Part shown: positions 42,373-51,651 of the stretch, one piece after another
Layout: every line of letters begins with the position of its first letter
Numbering within the stretch: the first letter of the stretch is position 1
NCBI RefSeq assembly: GCF_042660705.1
Contig: NZ_JBHSUQ010000001.1
Length of the DNA stretch: 64,000 nucleotides
Reading direction: 5' to 3' (one strand)
From: Undibacterium_A arcticum
GTDB lineage: Bacteria; Pseudomonadota; Gammaproteobacteria; Burkholderiales; Burkholderiaceae_D
The notes under the pieces: generated by a model
Told to the model about the DNA's origin: nothing
What the model saw: only the letters and a program-made list of their open reading frames with translations
Databases searched by the model: none
Translations under genes and position numbers: made by a program

Positions 42373-43410
42373 TCAGGCAACTGCTTTCAGGTTGAATACA
42401 CGGCGTGCGCTCATGGATTCCGGCACCTCGGCCTCATCCACATAAAACTGCTGATACCAGTCACGCAATTGATAGACAGGACCATCTGCTTCACACAGCA
42501 GCGGATTGTCGATGCGCGTTTTATTGTGCCAGATTTCCACGTCTTCATAAAAGGCTTCTTGCGCCAATTTGACGTATTGCATTGCGGCTTCTTTGTTTTG
42601 CTCTTCGGAAAGGCCAGCGAATTTTCGTACCAATACACCAAAGCGCAGCTCAAAACTATTCAGGTCGATCGGAACATGGCAATTCAGCAAGATGGAATCG
42701 ACCGGATATCCATTCATCTCCCCCTGCATCACGGTGATCTGGTAAGACGGACCGTAATAGGTGGAGGTATTGGTCAATACGCCATCGGCTGACAAACGCG
42801 GGCTTTTGCTTTCCATGACTTGCGTCGCAATATGGCCTTCAAACGCATTGCTGAAATCGGTAACCTTTGCGCCATGCACAGTAGCAAAATGGGCCATGTC
42901 GGAAACATTGTCGATCAGTTCACGACAGTTAGTCTGAATCACCATCTTATCGATAGCCCATGCCGTCCACTCATCCGAAAAGCAGGCATCGATGCGGGGG
43001 ATCGCCACTTCAGGCGGCGGCGGATTACCTGCCGGATCATTCCAAACAAACAACAGATGATTTTGTTCAGCGGTCGGCCAACTAGTGATGCGTGCTTTGG
43101 GTGGGACCCGCTTGCAATAAGGAATTTCCTGACACACACCATCTGCACCCCATCGCCAGTCATGAAACGGGCAGGCAAGCGTGTCGCCCTTGACCGTGCC
43201 CCGGCTCAGATCGGCTCCCATGTGTGGGCAATACGAATCCAGGATACTGATATCGCCGCTTTCGCCCTGAAAGGCCACCAGGCGTTTGCCAAAGATATTC
43301 AGCGTGTGCGGCTTGCCATCCTTGTAGTCTTGCGCCAAGCCCAGACAGTGCCAGCCACGTGCGTAGCGCGGCTCTAGCGGTCGCGCCTCAATTTTGTAAC
43401 CTCTTGCCAT
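42373..43410 (-). CDS. kshA: 3-ketosteroid 9-alpha-hydroxylase, oxygenase component
   Basis: ATG 43410 (MARGYKIEARPLEPRYARGW) is set by AAAGGAGA eight bases upstream; an ATG seven codons earlier has no site. The 345-residue protein matches KshA along its length: YARGWHCLGLAQDYKDGKPH, Rieske ligands in YCPHMGADLSRGTVKGD and LACPFHDWRWGADG, RELIDNVSDMAHFATVHG (mononuclear Fe), SILLNCHVPIDLNSFELRFGV, and DVEIWHNKTRIDNPLL with YQLRDWYQQFYVD. KshA hydroxylates C9 of 3-ketosteroids, which together with 1,2-dehydrogenation by KstD opens ring B. The reductase KshB is not in the window. It is divergent from an SDR operon across a perfect operator palindrome, with a LuxR gene downstream. Confidence 0.93.
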   Translation of the reverse strand: MARGYKIEARPLEPRYARGWHCLGLAQDYKDGKPHTLNIFGKRLVAFQGESGDISILDSYCPHMGADLSRGTVKGDTLACPFHDWRWGADGVCQEIPYCKRVPPKARITSWPTAEQNHLLFVWNDPAGNPPPPEVAIPRIDACFSDEWTAWAIDKMVIQTNCRELIDNVSDMAHFATVHGAKVTDFSNAFEGHIATQVMESKSPRLSADGVLTNTSTYYGPSYQITVMQGEMNGYPVDSILLNCHVPIDLNSFELRFGVLVRKFAGLSEEQNKEAAMQYVKLAQEAFYEDVEIWHNKTRIDNPLLCEADGPVYQLRDWYQQFYVDEAEVPESMSARRVFNLKAVA

Positions 43411-43475
43411 TTTTTTGTCTCCTTTAGCCATCGATGTCGCAATGGTTACAAATTAAGGGCGCGACCCACTATTTT

Positions 43476-43495
43476 CATCGTCCTTTCGGACGATG
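43476..43495. promoter_or_regulatory. Candidate operator (site 8, perfect palindrome)
   Basis: Reads CATCGTCC-TTTC-GGACGATG, a perfect 8-bp inverted repeat with a four-base spacer, in the 140-base divergent region between kshA and the SDR-esterase-RibBA operon. It is the best member of the repeat family and probably controls both directions. Confidence 0.7.
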
Positions 43496-43550
43496 CCGCC
43501 CAACTCAGCTGGATAGATAGTGGCGGCAAGCCTTTAATTGGAGCAGTCCC

Positions 43551-44348
43551 ATGTCACATTCACTCCCCTGCGCGGTTGTCACTGGCGCAGCCAGCGGAAT
43601 TGGTCGCGCGATCGCCTATGCGCTGGCCAGCCGTGGTATCAACCTGGTATTGGCCGACATCGATACCGCTGGCTTGAAGCAGACCGGTTTGCACATTATC
43701 GAATTGGCACCCTCGATACGCACGCTGGAACTGACGACCAATCTAGCCGATCCGGCCCACATTAGCGCGCTGTGCGAGCGCTCGTTCGATACTTTCAGTC
43801 GCGTCGACTGGCTCTACAACTGCGCTGGCATGCTGGTCAGCGGGCCAAGCTGGGAGCTCGATGACGCTAGTTGGGCGCGCGTGCTCGATGTCAATTTATG
43901 GAGTGCGATCCGCACCGCGCGCGCCTTTGTGCCGCGCATGATCCAGCAGGGATCCGGCCACATTGTAAATATCGCCTCCTTGGCTGGCCTGCTGGTTGGC
44001 CCATGGCTGGCGCCGTACACCGTTTCCAAACACGGCATGGTCGCGTTGAGCGAAACCATGCATCAGGAGTTCACGGCACTTGGTTTGCCGCTGAAGATGT
44101 CGATCGTCTGCCCTGGACCAGTCAACACCGGCATTTTCCGCAATCTGCCAGCGGAAGATGCAAACCAGCAAGTCGCTGGTGCCAACCATTATTTGCGCGA
44201 CATGAACACCGTCGGCATGACGCCAGATGAGCTGGCCCGGATCGTCCTGGCCGGTGTGGACGCCGACAAACTGTGGATTTATCCGCACGCCGACATTCTT
44301 AAAGGGGCGCTGCAGCAGCGGATGGAAATCCTGCTGGCAGTCGAGTAA
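43551..44348 (+). CDS. SDR-family oxidoreductase
   Basis: A 265-residue SDR behind GGAGCAG. Motifs: TGAASGIGRAIAYAL, FSRVDWLYNCAGM (NCAG replaces NNAG), VNIASLAGLLVGPWLAPYTVSKHG (Ser, YxxxK) and no typical DGG C-terminus, as in several 11-beta/17-beta-HSD-like SDRs. Asp in VLADIDTAG suggests NAD. First gene of a plus-strand operon with an HSL-type esterase and a RibBA-like protein; divergent from kshA. Confidence 0.85.
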   Translation: MSHSLPCAVVTGAASGIGRAIAYALASRGINLVLADIDTAGLKQTGLHIIELAPSIRTLELTTNLADPAHISALCERSFDTFSRVDWLYNCAGMLVSGPSWELDDASWARVLDVNLWSAIRTARAFVPRMIQQGSGHIVNIASLAGLLVGPWLAPYTVSKHGMVALSETMHQEFTALGLPLKMSIVCPGPVNTGIFRNLPAEDANQQVAGANHYLRDMNTVGMTPDELARIVLAGVDADKLWIYPHADILKGALQQRMEILLAVE

Positions 44349-44380
44349 CCCCGTCTCTCATTTATTCAGGAGCAGCATTC

Positions 44381-45315
44381 ATGGCAATTGACCCGCAAGC
44401 CCAAGGCATCCTCGCGATGTTTGCCGGTTTTCCGGAACCGGATTATTCCACCCTGGATGTAACTGCTTACCGTGCGATCGATGCGCAACGCAGCGTGCCC
44501 TCACTCAACGAGGCAGTGAGCCATATCGCCGACCATGTGATCACCGCTCCGGCCGGACCAATGACACTGCGCTTGTATCACCCTGCCCCGGGCAGCGTGT
44601 TGCCCGCGATCGTCTTTTTTCACGGCGGCGGCTGGGTGTCTTGCGGGCTCGACACGCACGACAACCTGTGTCGTCGGCTGGCCAACCTGAGCGGATGCGC
44701 GGTGATTTCGGTCGACTATCGACTCGCGCCTGAAGCAGCGTTCCCCGGCCCAGTCGACGATGGGTGCGCGGCGCTGCGCTGGATTCACGGAAAGGCAAGC
44801 ACATTCGGCATCAACCCTGGGCGTCTGGCCGTTGCAGGCGACAGTGCCGGCGGCAATCTGGCGGCGGCATGCGCCCAGTTATCGCTCGACCCGACATTGG
44901 AACTGCCTAAGCTGTCGCACCAGTTGCTGTTCTATCCGGTCATCGATGCAGCATGCGACACACCCTCCTTCGATACTTATGCGACCGGCTATCTGCTCAC
45001 CAACAATCTCATGAAATGGTTTGGCAACAGTACTTGCGCGTTCCCGCTGACGCTGAGGACCCGCGCGCTTGCCCGCTGCGCGCCACCAGTTTTTCCGGCT
45101 TGGCGAGCGCCACTATCATCACCGCCGAATACGACCCGCTGCGTGATGAAGGTGAAGCCTATGCGGCACGCTTGCGTCAGGATGGCGTACCGGTTCAGCT
45201 TAAATGCTGGGACGGTGTCTTCCATGGCTTTGCCAGCATGGTCGGGATCATGCAAGCGGCGGACGATGCCTTGGCGCTGGGTGCCAAGGCAGTTGGTCTG
45301 GCCCTTACGGAGTAA
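44381..45315 (+). CDS. HSL-family alpha/beta hydrolase (esterase; one frameshift)
   Basis: The HSL/GDSAG-type esterase signature is clear: HGGGWVSCGLDTHD (oxyanion HGGGW), nucleophile in VAGDSAGGNLAAA and YRLAPEAAFP. The frame breaks at TTT 45020-45022; one more T gives MKWFWQQYLR and continues ADAEDPRACPLRA, ITAEYDPLRDEG (catalytic Asp) and WDGVFHGFASM (catalytic His), ending at 45315. The complete protein of about 311 residues is normal for the family. It probably hydrolyses an ester of a steroid or lactone. The apparent fusion to the next gene is an artefact of the frameshift. Confidence 0.85.
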
Positions 45316-45319
45316 TACG

Positions 45320-46435
45320 ATGTCAACCCAATCCATACGTACACTGATTGAAGCCATCCGTACTGGTGGCATGGTAGTCCTGGTCGAAGACAACGAGGCC
45401 GATAGCGAAGGCGTTGTCGTGATGGCGGCCGATGCCGCCACCGAATCCGCGATCAACTTCATGGCGCGCGAGGCACGTGGCCTGATTTGCCTGGGGCTGC
45501 CAGAAACGCGATGCAAGGAACTGGAGGTGCCGGCGATGGTGCCGACAGCGGCGCGCCAACGTACCCGCTTTGCGGTCTCGATCGAGGCGAAGCACGGCGT
45601 CACTACCGGCATTTCCGCAGCAGATCGGGCCCTCACCATGCAGCTGGCCGCAGCATCAAAAACCACTGCCCACGATCTGGTTCAACCGGGCCATGTGTTT
45701 CCAATCATGGCAGCGCCCGATGGCGTAATGCGCCACGCCGGTTTTGCCGAAGCAGCCTGCGACCTGGCGCATCTGGCCGGCCACAGCGCAGCCGGGGCCG
45801 TCGTCAGCATCCTGGACGAGGACGGCGAAAGCGCGCGCGGCGCGGCCGTAGCGGCATTCGCGAAACAGCATGGCCTGCCGTTTTCCAGCCTCACCGAGCT
45901 GATCCATCATCGCATCCTGACTGAGGGCCTGATCGCGCGCACCCGGGAACGGACGCTACAAACCAGCTATGGCGAGTTTCGCCTGATCGCCTACCACGAC
46001 ACCATCATGAACGCGGTACACCTGGCACTGGTGCGTGGCGAGGTCAACAGTACGGTCGACAGCGAGCCGCCGCTGGTGCGCGTACAGGGTGTGGAAGCGC
46101 TGCGCGATGTGCTCGATGCCGATTTCACGTTTGGGCCGCGCTACTGGAATGCGAAGCGCGCACTGGCACACATTGCCCAGGCCGATCGCGGCGTGCTGGT
46201 GTTGCTGGCGCGCGAGGAAGGCGCCAATGAAGTATTGCAAGACATAGAGCGCTACACCTCGACCGACACCCCGCGCGCGCCGCTATTTGCGCAGCGCACG
46301 CTGGGAGTCGGCGCGCAGATCTTGCGGGATTTGGGGGTGCGGCGCATGCGCCTGATGAGCCATACGGTGCCTTACCGGGCGGTAGCAGGTTTTGATCTCG
46401 AAGTCGCCGAGTTCGTGCCGTTCGAGCAGCAATGA
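45320..46435 (+). CDS. RibBA-like protein with altered active sites
   Basis: A 371-residue protein starting MSTQSIRTLIEAIRTGG four bases after the esterase. The N-terminal domain is the DHBP-synthase (RibB) fold: INFMAREARGLICLGL, TGISAADRALTM, DLVQPGHVFPIMA. The usual R-E-x-E-G-D motif reads A27-D-S-E-G-V32, and the G-H-T-E-A histidine is Phe142 (GFAEA). The C-terminal domain follows the GTP-cyclohydrolase II fold (RALAHIAQADRGVLVLLAREEG, LGVGAQILRDLGV) but has no zinc-binding Cys triad. Both classical activities are therefore probably absent. Such proteins are easily mislabelled as riboflavin enzymes; a new lyase/hydrolase role or a flavin-supply regulator is possible. Confidence 0.8.
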   Translation: MSTQSIRTLIEAIRTGGMVVLVEDNEADSEGVVVMAADAATESAINFMAREARGLICLGLPETRCKELEVPAMVPTAARQRTRFAVSIEAKHGVTTGISAADRALTMQLAAASKTTAHDLVQPGHVFPIMAAPDGVMRHAGFAEAACDLAHLAGHSAAGAVVSILDEDGESARGAAVAAFAKQHGLPFSSLTELIHHRILTEGLIARTRERTLQTSYGEFRLIAYHDTIMNAVHLALVRGEVNSTVDSEPPLVRVQGVEALRDVLDADFTFGPRYWNAKRALAHIAQADRGVLVLLAREEGANEVLQDIERYTSTDTPRAPLFAQRTLGVGAQILRDLGVRRMRLMSHTVPYRAVAGFDLEVAEFVPFEQQ

Positions 46436-46442
46436 ACGCGCA

Positions 46443-46479
46443 ATGCGGGCCGGCCGCGGCATCAAGCCCCGGCCCGCAT
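46443..46479. terminator. Bidirectional stem-loop between convergent genes
   Basis: Perfect 11-bp stem ATGCGGGCCGG/CCGGCCCGCAT with a 15-base loop, filling most of the 52-base gap between the RibBA-like gene (plus) and the histidine phosphatase (minus). U-tracts are weak on both sides. Confidence 0.6.
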
Positions 46480-46487
46480 GCTACATA

Positions 46488-47223
46488 TCAACGACGTGAG
46501 CGCAGCACCTGATCCAGCATGTGCTCCACCGTCAGCAACCGGGTCGACTGGTATGCGCTCAAATCCGGGCAAACGTTGATGGCGCGCACCACCCAATCGT
46601 CATGGTGCTCGCCGACATCGAGCACATTGATGCAGCCCGGTTGCTGCTCGAGACGTCCCAGATGCGCTTTCCCGCCAGTCAATGCGTGCGAGATCAGCGC
46701 ACCGTTCACCAGTCCATGTAGCACCAGCAAAGCGGTATCCCAATCCGGGTCGGCACGTAAAGTATTCAATGCCGGCACGATCCGGTTTTGCAACTCGGCT
46801 ACCGACTCGCCGCCCAAAAAAACGCTCTTCTAGTGCAACGCTGGTATGCGTCATCGCCAACAGCCCAACCGACAGCCGATCCGTCGAGATTGCATCAGGG
46901 TGTCCGCTGCGCATTTCACGCAGCGCTTCCCATGCGTCCGGCTGTACCGGTTGCCCATAGGCAGCGGTCACCCGTTCGGCGGTCTCGATGGTCCGCGGCA
47001 AAGAACTGGAAATGACGCGATCGAAACGCGCGACGCCCAGCGAAGAAAAATAACGGCCAGCCGCATCCGCTTGAGCCCGCCCTTTCTCGCTCAGGGCAAC
47101 CAAATCCAGATCGGCCACAGGCTGGCCATCGGTACCAAAATAAGCGACATCGCCATGCCGCATTAGATAAATGCGCCGGCGCTTGGTCGCGCCGTGTTGA
47201 TTGCTAGTTAATGTGCTCTGCAC
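46488..47223 (-). CDS. Histidine phosphatase superfamily protein (one frameshift)
   Basis: Phosphoglycerate-mutase-like phosphatase. The N-terminal catalytic motif is IYLMRHGDV near residue 18, with a second arginine in VISSSLPRTIETAERV. The frame breaks at a run of seven A (46816-46822, plus strand). Six would give RFLGGESVAELQNRIVPAL and lead to the second catalytic His in ALLVLHGLVNGAL. Intended length about 244 residues. Unlike most frameshifts here this one is an extra base. Role unknown; it could dephosphorylate a small metabolite. It stands alone between two terminators. Confidence 0.78.
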
Positions 47224-47375
47224 TGGAGTTCATCCTGAGTATTGATCCGGCACGATTAACTCTTGACTATTTTTTTTGACACTGCTTGCGGAATCGCCAA
47301 AATCAATCGAGATATATTCGTATCGGATCATTAATATGTTGGGATAGGTTTCACATCAGTAACGTGAACCTGGTG

Positions 47376-47402
47376 TAAAAATATCTACCGTCGCAACGGT
47401 AG
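47376..47402 (-). terminator. Rho-independent terminator of the kstD operon
   Basis: On the minus strand a 7-bp stem (CTACCGT/ACGGTAG) with TGCG loop is followed by ATATTTTTAC. It lies 57 bases after the kstD stop and would end the long operon that comes from beyond 64 kb. Confidence 0.75.
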
Positions 47403-47458
47403 CCCTCATTTTACGCCTGGCGCTCTCCCAACTCTCTTATCAGGCTGTGTTGTCCAAT

Positions 47459-49204
47459 TCAGGCACTGGCACGGACATCATCCAGCGCGATATGATCGGC
47501 CGCCAGCATGCCGAATGTCATTGCCGGCCCAATCGTGGACCCTGCGCCTGGGTAACTCGTGCCCATCACGGCTGCGCTGCAATTGCCGATAGCATACAAA
47601 CCTTCTATCGCAACACCGGCTTGTGTCAGCACCCGAGCATGCTCGTCGGTCGTCAGGCCGCCCTTGGTGCCGATGTCACCGGGAACCAGGCGCAGCGCAT
47701 AGAACGGCGCTTTTTCCAGCGGCGCCAGACAGGGGTTGGGTTTAACCGTGGTATCGCCGTAATAGGTGTCAAAGCAGTTGCCACCCTTGCCGAATTGACT
47801 GTCCACACCTTTGATTGCATCCGCATTCGTGCGGGCCACCGTCTCTTGCAGGCCAACCGGGTCGACCCCGATCTGCGCTGCCAGCGCGTCCAGCGTGTCG
47901 GCACGATGGACGATCTGGCGTACCTCTTGCGGCAAACGGCTATCCGGCACGAACGAGCCGGGAAACAGTGGGCCACAAGGATAATTCCGGCGGAAGCGCG
48001 CATCGAACACCAGCCAGGCCGGGATCGTGCCGCCCTCTTCTGCCTGCTTGCGGTACATGATTTGCACAAAGTCAGTATAGGCGATATTTTCGTTCAGAAA
48101 ACGTTTGCCTTTGGCATCCACCACCACGCTGCCCGGCAGCGCACGCTCGACAAACAGTGGATGCGCTTGCGGCTGGCCCGGCACTTGCAGGGCCGGCACA
48201 CCCCACATGTATTGCATCAAGTCCAGCCCGGCACCGACCGCCTCGCCAGCGCGAATTGCATCACCGGTATTCGCGTGCGGCGGCGTCACGCTCCACTCGG
48301 CGCGCGACGGTTGTGGCAGATACTTGTCCCGCATTGCCTGATTCCACTCGAAACCGCCGGCGGCCAGAATCACGCCACGGCGTGCGCTAATCTGCACGAC
48401 TGCACCATCTCGCTCCACCTGCACGCCGACGGCGCGGCCATCTTTGATGACCAGATCGCGTAATGGCGTATTCAACCACAATGGAATCCCGCGTTCTTGC
48501 AACGATACGCGCAGGCTACCGACCAATGCGGCACCCAGCGTCAAGCGGCGGTCGCGGCGAGAGCGCAAACGCCACGGCAGATCGCTCCAGTAACGCACCA
48601 TGACCGTCAGCGCCAGCCCGACCCAGCCGCGATGCTTGCCTAGCATCTTGCGCGCCTCGGTCTGCGTCATCGACATCCGGCCGCCGACCAGCGTGGCAGC
48701 TAGTGGCGGCCGCTGCTTGATGAATTCGGCACCGACCCGGGCCGCATCAAACGGCTTCGGATCGAGGGAACGGAACCCTGGTTTGGCGCCAGGACGGTCC
48801 TGGAAGTAATCGGCATATTCCGGCAACGGCACAAAGCGCACCTGTGTCTTGTCGTGCAGATAGCGCACCATGCGCGGGCCGTGTTTCAGATAAGCGCGCA
48901 CGCGCGCTTCCGACATGTGTTCACCGACGCAAGCGCGCACATAGGTGAGTGCCTCATCAAAGCTATCCTTGGCACCGGCCGCTTCGCCCACGTGGTTACA
49001 GGGAATCCAGATACCGCCACCCGAGATCGCCGTGGTACCGCCATACACGTCACACTTTTCGACGACCAATACCGACAAGCCGTTATCGGCGGCGCGGCAG
49101 GCCGCCAACATCGCGCCACCACCGGAGCCGACCACCACCACATCATATTCAGTGGTTTCTGGCGAGCCGCTGGAATTATTTGCTTTGTGACTGGAGCTCA
49201 TCAT
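47459..49204 (-). CDS. kstD: 3-ketosteroid dehydrogenase-like FAD protein
   Basis: A 581-residue flavoprotein from ATG 49204, two bases after the MMPL stop. The N-terminal FAD motif is DVVVVGSGGGAMLAACRAADNG, then VEKCDVYGGTTAISGGGIWIP. The C-terminal substrate/FAD region GTSYPGAGSTIGPAMTFGMLAA contains the conserved Tyr-Pro-Gly of KstD enzymes. It would introduce a 1,2- (or 4,5-) double bond into 3-ketosteroids; with KshA it opens ring B. Relatives TesH and TesI differ in the position attacked, and sequence alone does not decide. It is last in the C/D-ring operon and followed by a good terminator. Confidence 0.85.
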   Translation of the reverse strand: MMSSSHKANNSSGSPETTEYDVVVVGSGGGAMLAACRAADNGLSVLVVEKCDVYGGTTAISGGGIWIPCNHVGEAAGAKDSFDEALTYVRACVGEHMSEARVRAYLKHGPRMVRYLHDKTQVRFVPLPEYADYFQDRPGAKPGFRSLDPKPFDAARVGAEFIKQRPPLAATLVGGRMSMTQTEARKMLGKHRGWVGLALTVMVRYWSDLPWRLRSRRDRRLTLGAALVGSLRVSLQERGIPLWLNTPLRDLVIKDGRAVGVQVERDGAVVQISARRGVILAAGGFEWNQAMRDKYLPQPSRAEWSVTPPHANTGDAIRAGEAVGAGLDLMQYMWGVPALQVPGQPQAHPLFVERALPGSVVVDAKGKRFLNENIAYTDFVQIMYRKQAEEGGTIPAWLVFDARFRRNYPCGPLFPGSFVPDSRLPQEVRQIVHRADTLDALAAQIGVDPVGLQETVARTNADAIKGVDSQFGKGGNCFDTYYGDTTVKPNPCLAPLEKAPFYALRLVPGDIGTKGGLTTDEHARVLTQAGVAIEGLYAIGNCSAAVMGTSYPGAGSTIGPAMTFGMLAADHIALDDVRASA

Positions 49205-49206
49205 TG

Positions 49207-51596
49207 TCAACTTTCGATGGTTTGGTAAGCGCCACTGACCTTAATGGCTGGCTTGCGGACAGGTGTATGCAGCAGGCCGACCGCCAGCGCCGGCAACAGG
49301 AAGATCGAACCCAGCACGTTGACCAGGAACATGAACGCCAGCAACACGCCCATGTCAGCCTGGAACTTGAGCGCCGAGAAGACCCAGGTGCCGACCCCGA
49401 TCGACATCGTCAGCGCAGTGAACAGCGCAGCGGTACCGCGCTGGCGCATCGCCTCGTAGAACGCCACCCGGAAATCCTGGCCGCACTCCTGCATCTGGTG
49501 CTGGATGCGCTCGTACAGATAGATCCCGTAATCGACACCGACGCCAACACCGAGCGCGATCACCGGCAGCGTCGATACTTTAAGGCCGATACCCAACAAG
49601 GTCATCAACGCGTTGCACAAAATCGACACCAGCACCAGCGGCACGACGATGCACAGCACCGCCTGCCAGGAACGGAAAGTCAGGAAACACAGCAGCGCGA
49701 TAGCACCGAAAATTGCCAGCAGCATACCAACTTCCGCCTGTTCCACCGCTTCGTTGGTGGCCGCCATCACGCCGACGTTGCCGCCCGCCAGACGGAAGCT
49801 GACGTTCGCGGTTTTTTCGCTGCCGATGAAGCGCTTGATCTCGCTCACGATATGCGCAATGGTGGTGCCCTCGTGGTTATTGGTGTAGACCAGCACCTGA
49901 ATCGCCCTGCAGTTCTCGGTATTCATCCCATAGTCGGGATTGAAGCTGCCCGCACCTTGCGCCAGTCCTGGGCCGGTGCGCGGCAACGCTTGCCAACGCG
50001 GGTTGCCCTCGTTGAAAGCGGCAATCGTCACTTTGGCGAGCTTCGGCACGCTGACGACAGAGCGCACGCCGGCTACGCCGCGCATGAAAATCTCAAAACG
50101 TTCGATCGAACTCATCACCGGATACTGCAGGCAGGCATCGCCCTCAACCTTGGCTTCCACTACCACGGTCAGCACATCGATGCCGATGTTGTACTCGCTG
50201 GTGACTGCGGCATTGTCGCGGTTATAGCGTGCCGTTTCGCGCAATTCGGGTACCCCATCGCCGATGTCGCCGGTTTTCAAATGGTGTGCCTTATAGGAGC
50301 CCGCCACCAGCAAGACTGCACTGATAGCCAACACCACCCATGCGGTGCGCGGCTCAGCGGCAGATGACAGCGCCCACCACAAGCGGCTGCGTTGCGGTGC
50401 CTGCCCCTTGACCGTGCGTACCAGCTGGTTGCTGCTGGTATAGGACAGCAGGATCGGCAGGAACATCTTGTTGGTGAGGATCATCAGCAACACGCCGAGA
50501 CATGCCGTCACCCCCAGTTCACGCACGATATCGATCTTGATATACATGATCACCAAAAAGCCAAGCGCATTGGTGAGCAATGCAACGGTGCCCGGCACAA
50601 ACAATTTGCGGAATGCATCGCGTGCGGCTTCAACCGAAGTGGCACCGCCCAGCGCGGCTTGCCGCCAGGCGTTAATCATCTGCACCGCATGTGATACGCC
50701 GATGGAGAAAATCAGAAACGGCACCAAAATCGACATCGGGTCGATCCCGTAACCAATCAAGGGCAAGATACCCAGCAACCACATCACGGGCAATAGCGCC
50801 ACCGTCAGCGCCAACAGCGTCATGCGGCCTGAGCGGGTATAGAAGAACAGCAAAGCGGCGGTAATCACAAAGGCAATGCCAAAGAAAGCCATCACGCCGT
50901 TGATGCCATCGACCACATCACCGACCACCTTGGCAAAGCCGATGATATTGACTTCGATTTTGTCATTACCCAACTTGGCACGAAGCTGCTCGAGCTTGCG
51001 CGCCACCTCGGCGTAATCGAGCTTGCGTCCGGTACTGGGGTCAATCTCGCGCAACTCGGCCCGCACCATCGCGCCCTTCAGGTCGTTCGCAACCAATTGC
51101 CCGATTTGCCCTGAACGGGCCACATTGCGGCGCACCGCATCTAGCTCATCGAGCTGCGCCGAAAAGCGTGCCGGCACGACAACGTCACCGTAGAAGCCAG
51201 CCTCCGTCACTTCGGTGTAGCGCACATTCGGCGTAACAAGGAAAAGACGCGCCCACGCTCAACCCCAGGCAGAAAAAAAACTTCATCGGTTGCTGAGCGC
51301 AAGGCATCGAGGAATTGCTTGTTGTAGACATCTCCCTCACCCTTCCAGCGCAGGTTGACCATGATCCGGTTGGCACCAGAAAAAGCGCGCGTGTACTCGG
51401 TAAAAGTCTGCATATAGGGGTGCTGCAAGGGCACCATCTTGGCAAAACCCGGGTCAAGCCGCACCCGCGTAGCGGAAGCAGCCAACAATACCGTCAGCGC
51501 AAGGAAAACCCACAACAGCAGACGGCGGCGGCGGAGCAGAAAATCGGCACAAACTTCAATGAACGAAGTCAGGCGTTGGTTGGAGAACAGGCTCAT
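49207..51596 (-). CDS. MMPL/RND-superfamily transporter (one frameshift)
   Basis: Intended protein of about 796 residues starting MSLFSNQRLTSFIEV. The frame breaks near 51237; one more base converts SLLRRMC to SLVTPNVRYTEVTEAGFYGD. The first transmembrane helix is LLLWVFLALTVLLAA. Two clusters of hydrophobic helices follow in the typical duplicated RND layout, the first around MAFFGIAFVITAALLFFYTRSG to LGVLLMILTNKMFLPILLSY, the second around LLAIFGAIALLCFL to LVNVLGSIFLLPALAVGLL. Periplasmic loops lie between them. These predicted RND exporters travel with YCF48-like, DUF1302 and DUF1329 proteins in lipid and steroid degraders. Direction of transport is not evident from sequence. Confidence 0.85.
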
Positions 51597-51651
51597 GATT
51601 GGCTTCTCATCGCAAATAATTCAGATTCGTACAAGGAATGGCGTCGCGGGC

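Larger units (their letters stand above)
41123..42433 (-). repeat. Parental copy of the LuxR/kshA-tail duplication
   Basis: Counterpart of 15097-16405. Here the kshA sequence continues past the duplication boundary at 42433, which marks this as the original locus. Confidence 0.88.

Noticed and set aside
44381..46435. A continuous 684-codon frame suggesting an esterase-RibBA fusion
   Set aside because: The esterase C-terminus is found in another frame (to 45315) after a one-T deficit at 45020-45022, and the RibBA-like gene has its own ATG at 45320. The fusion is an artefact.
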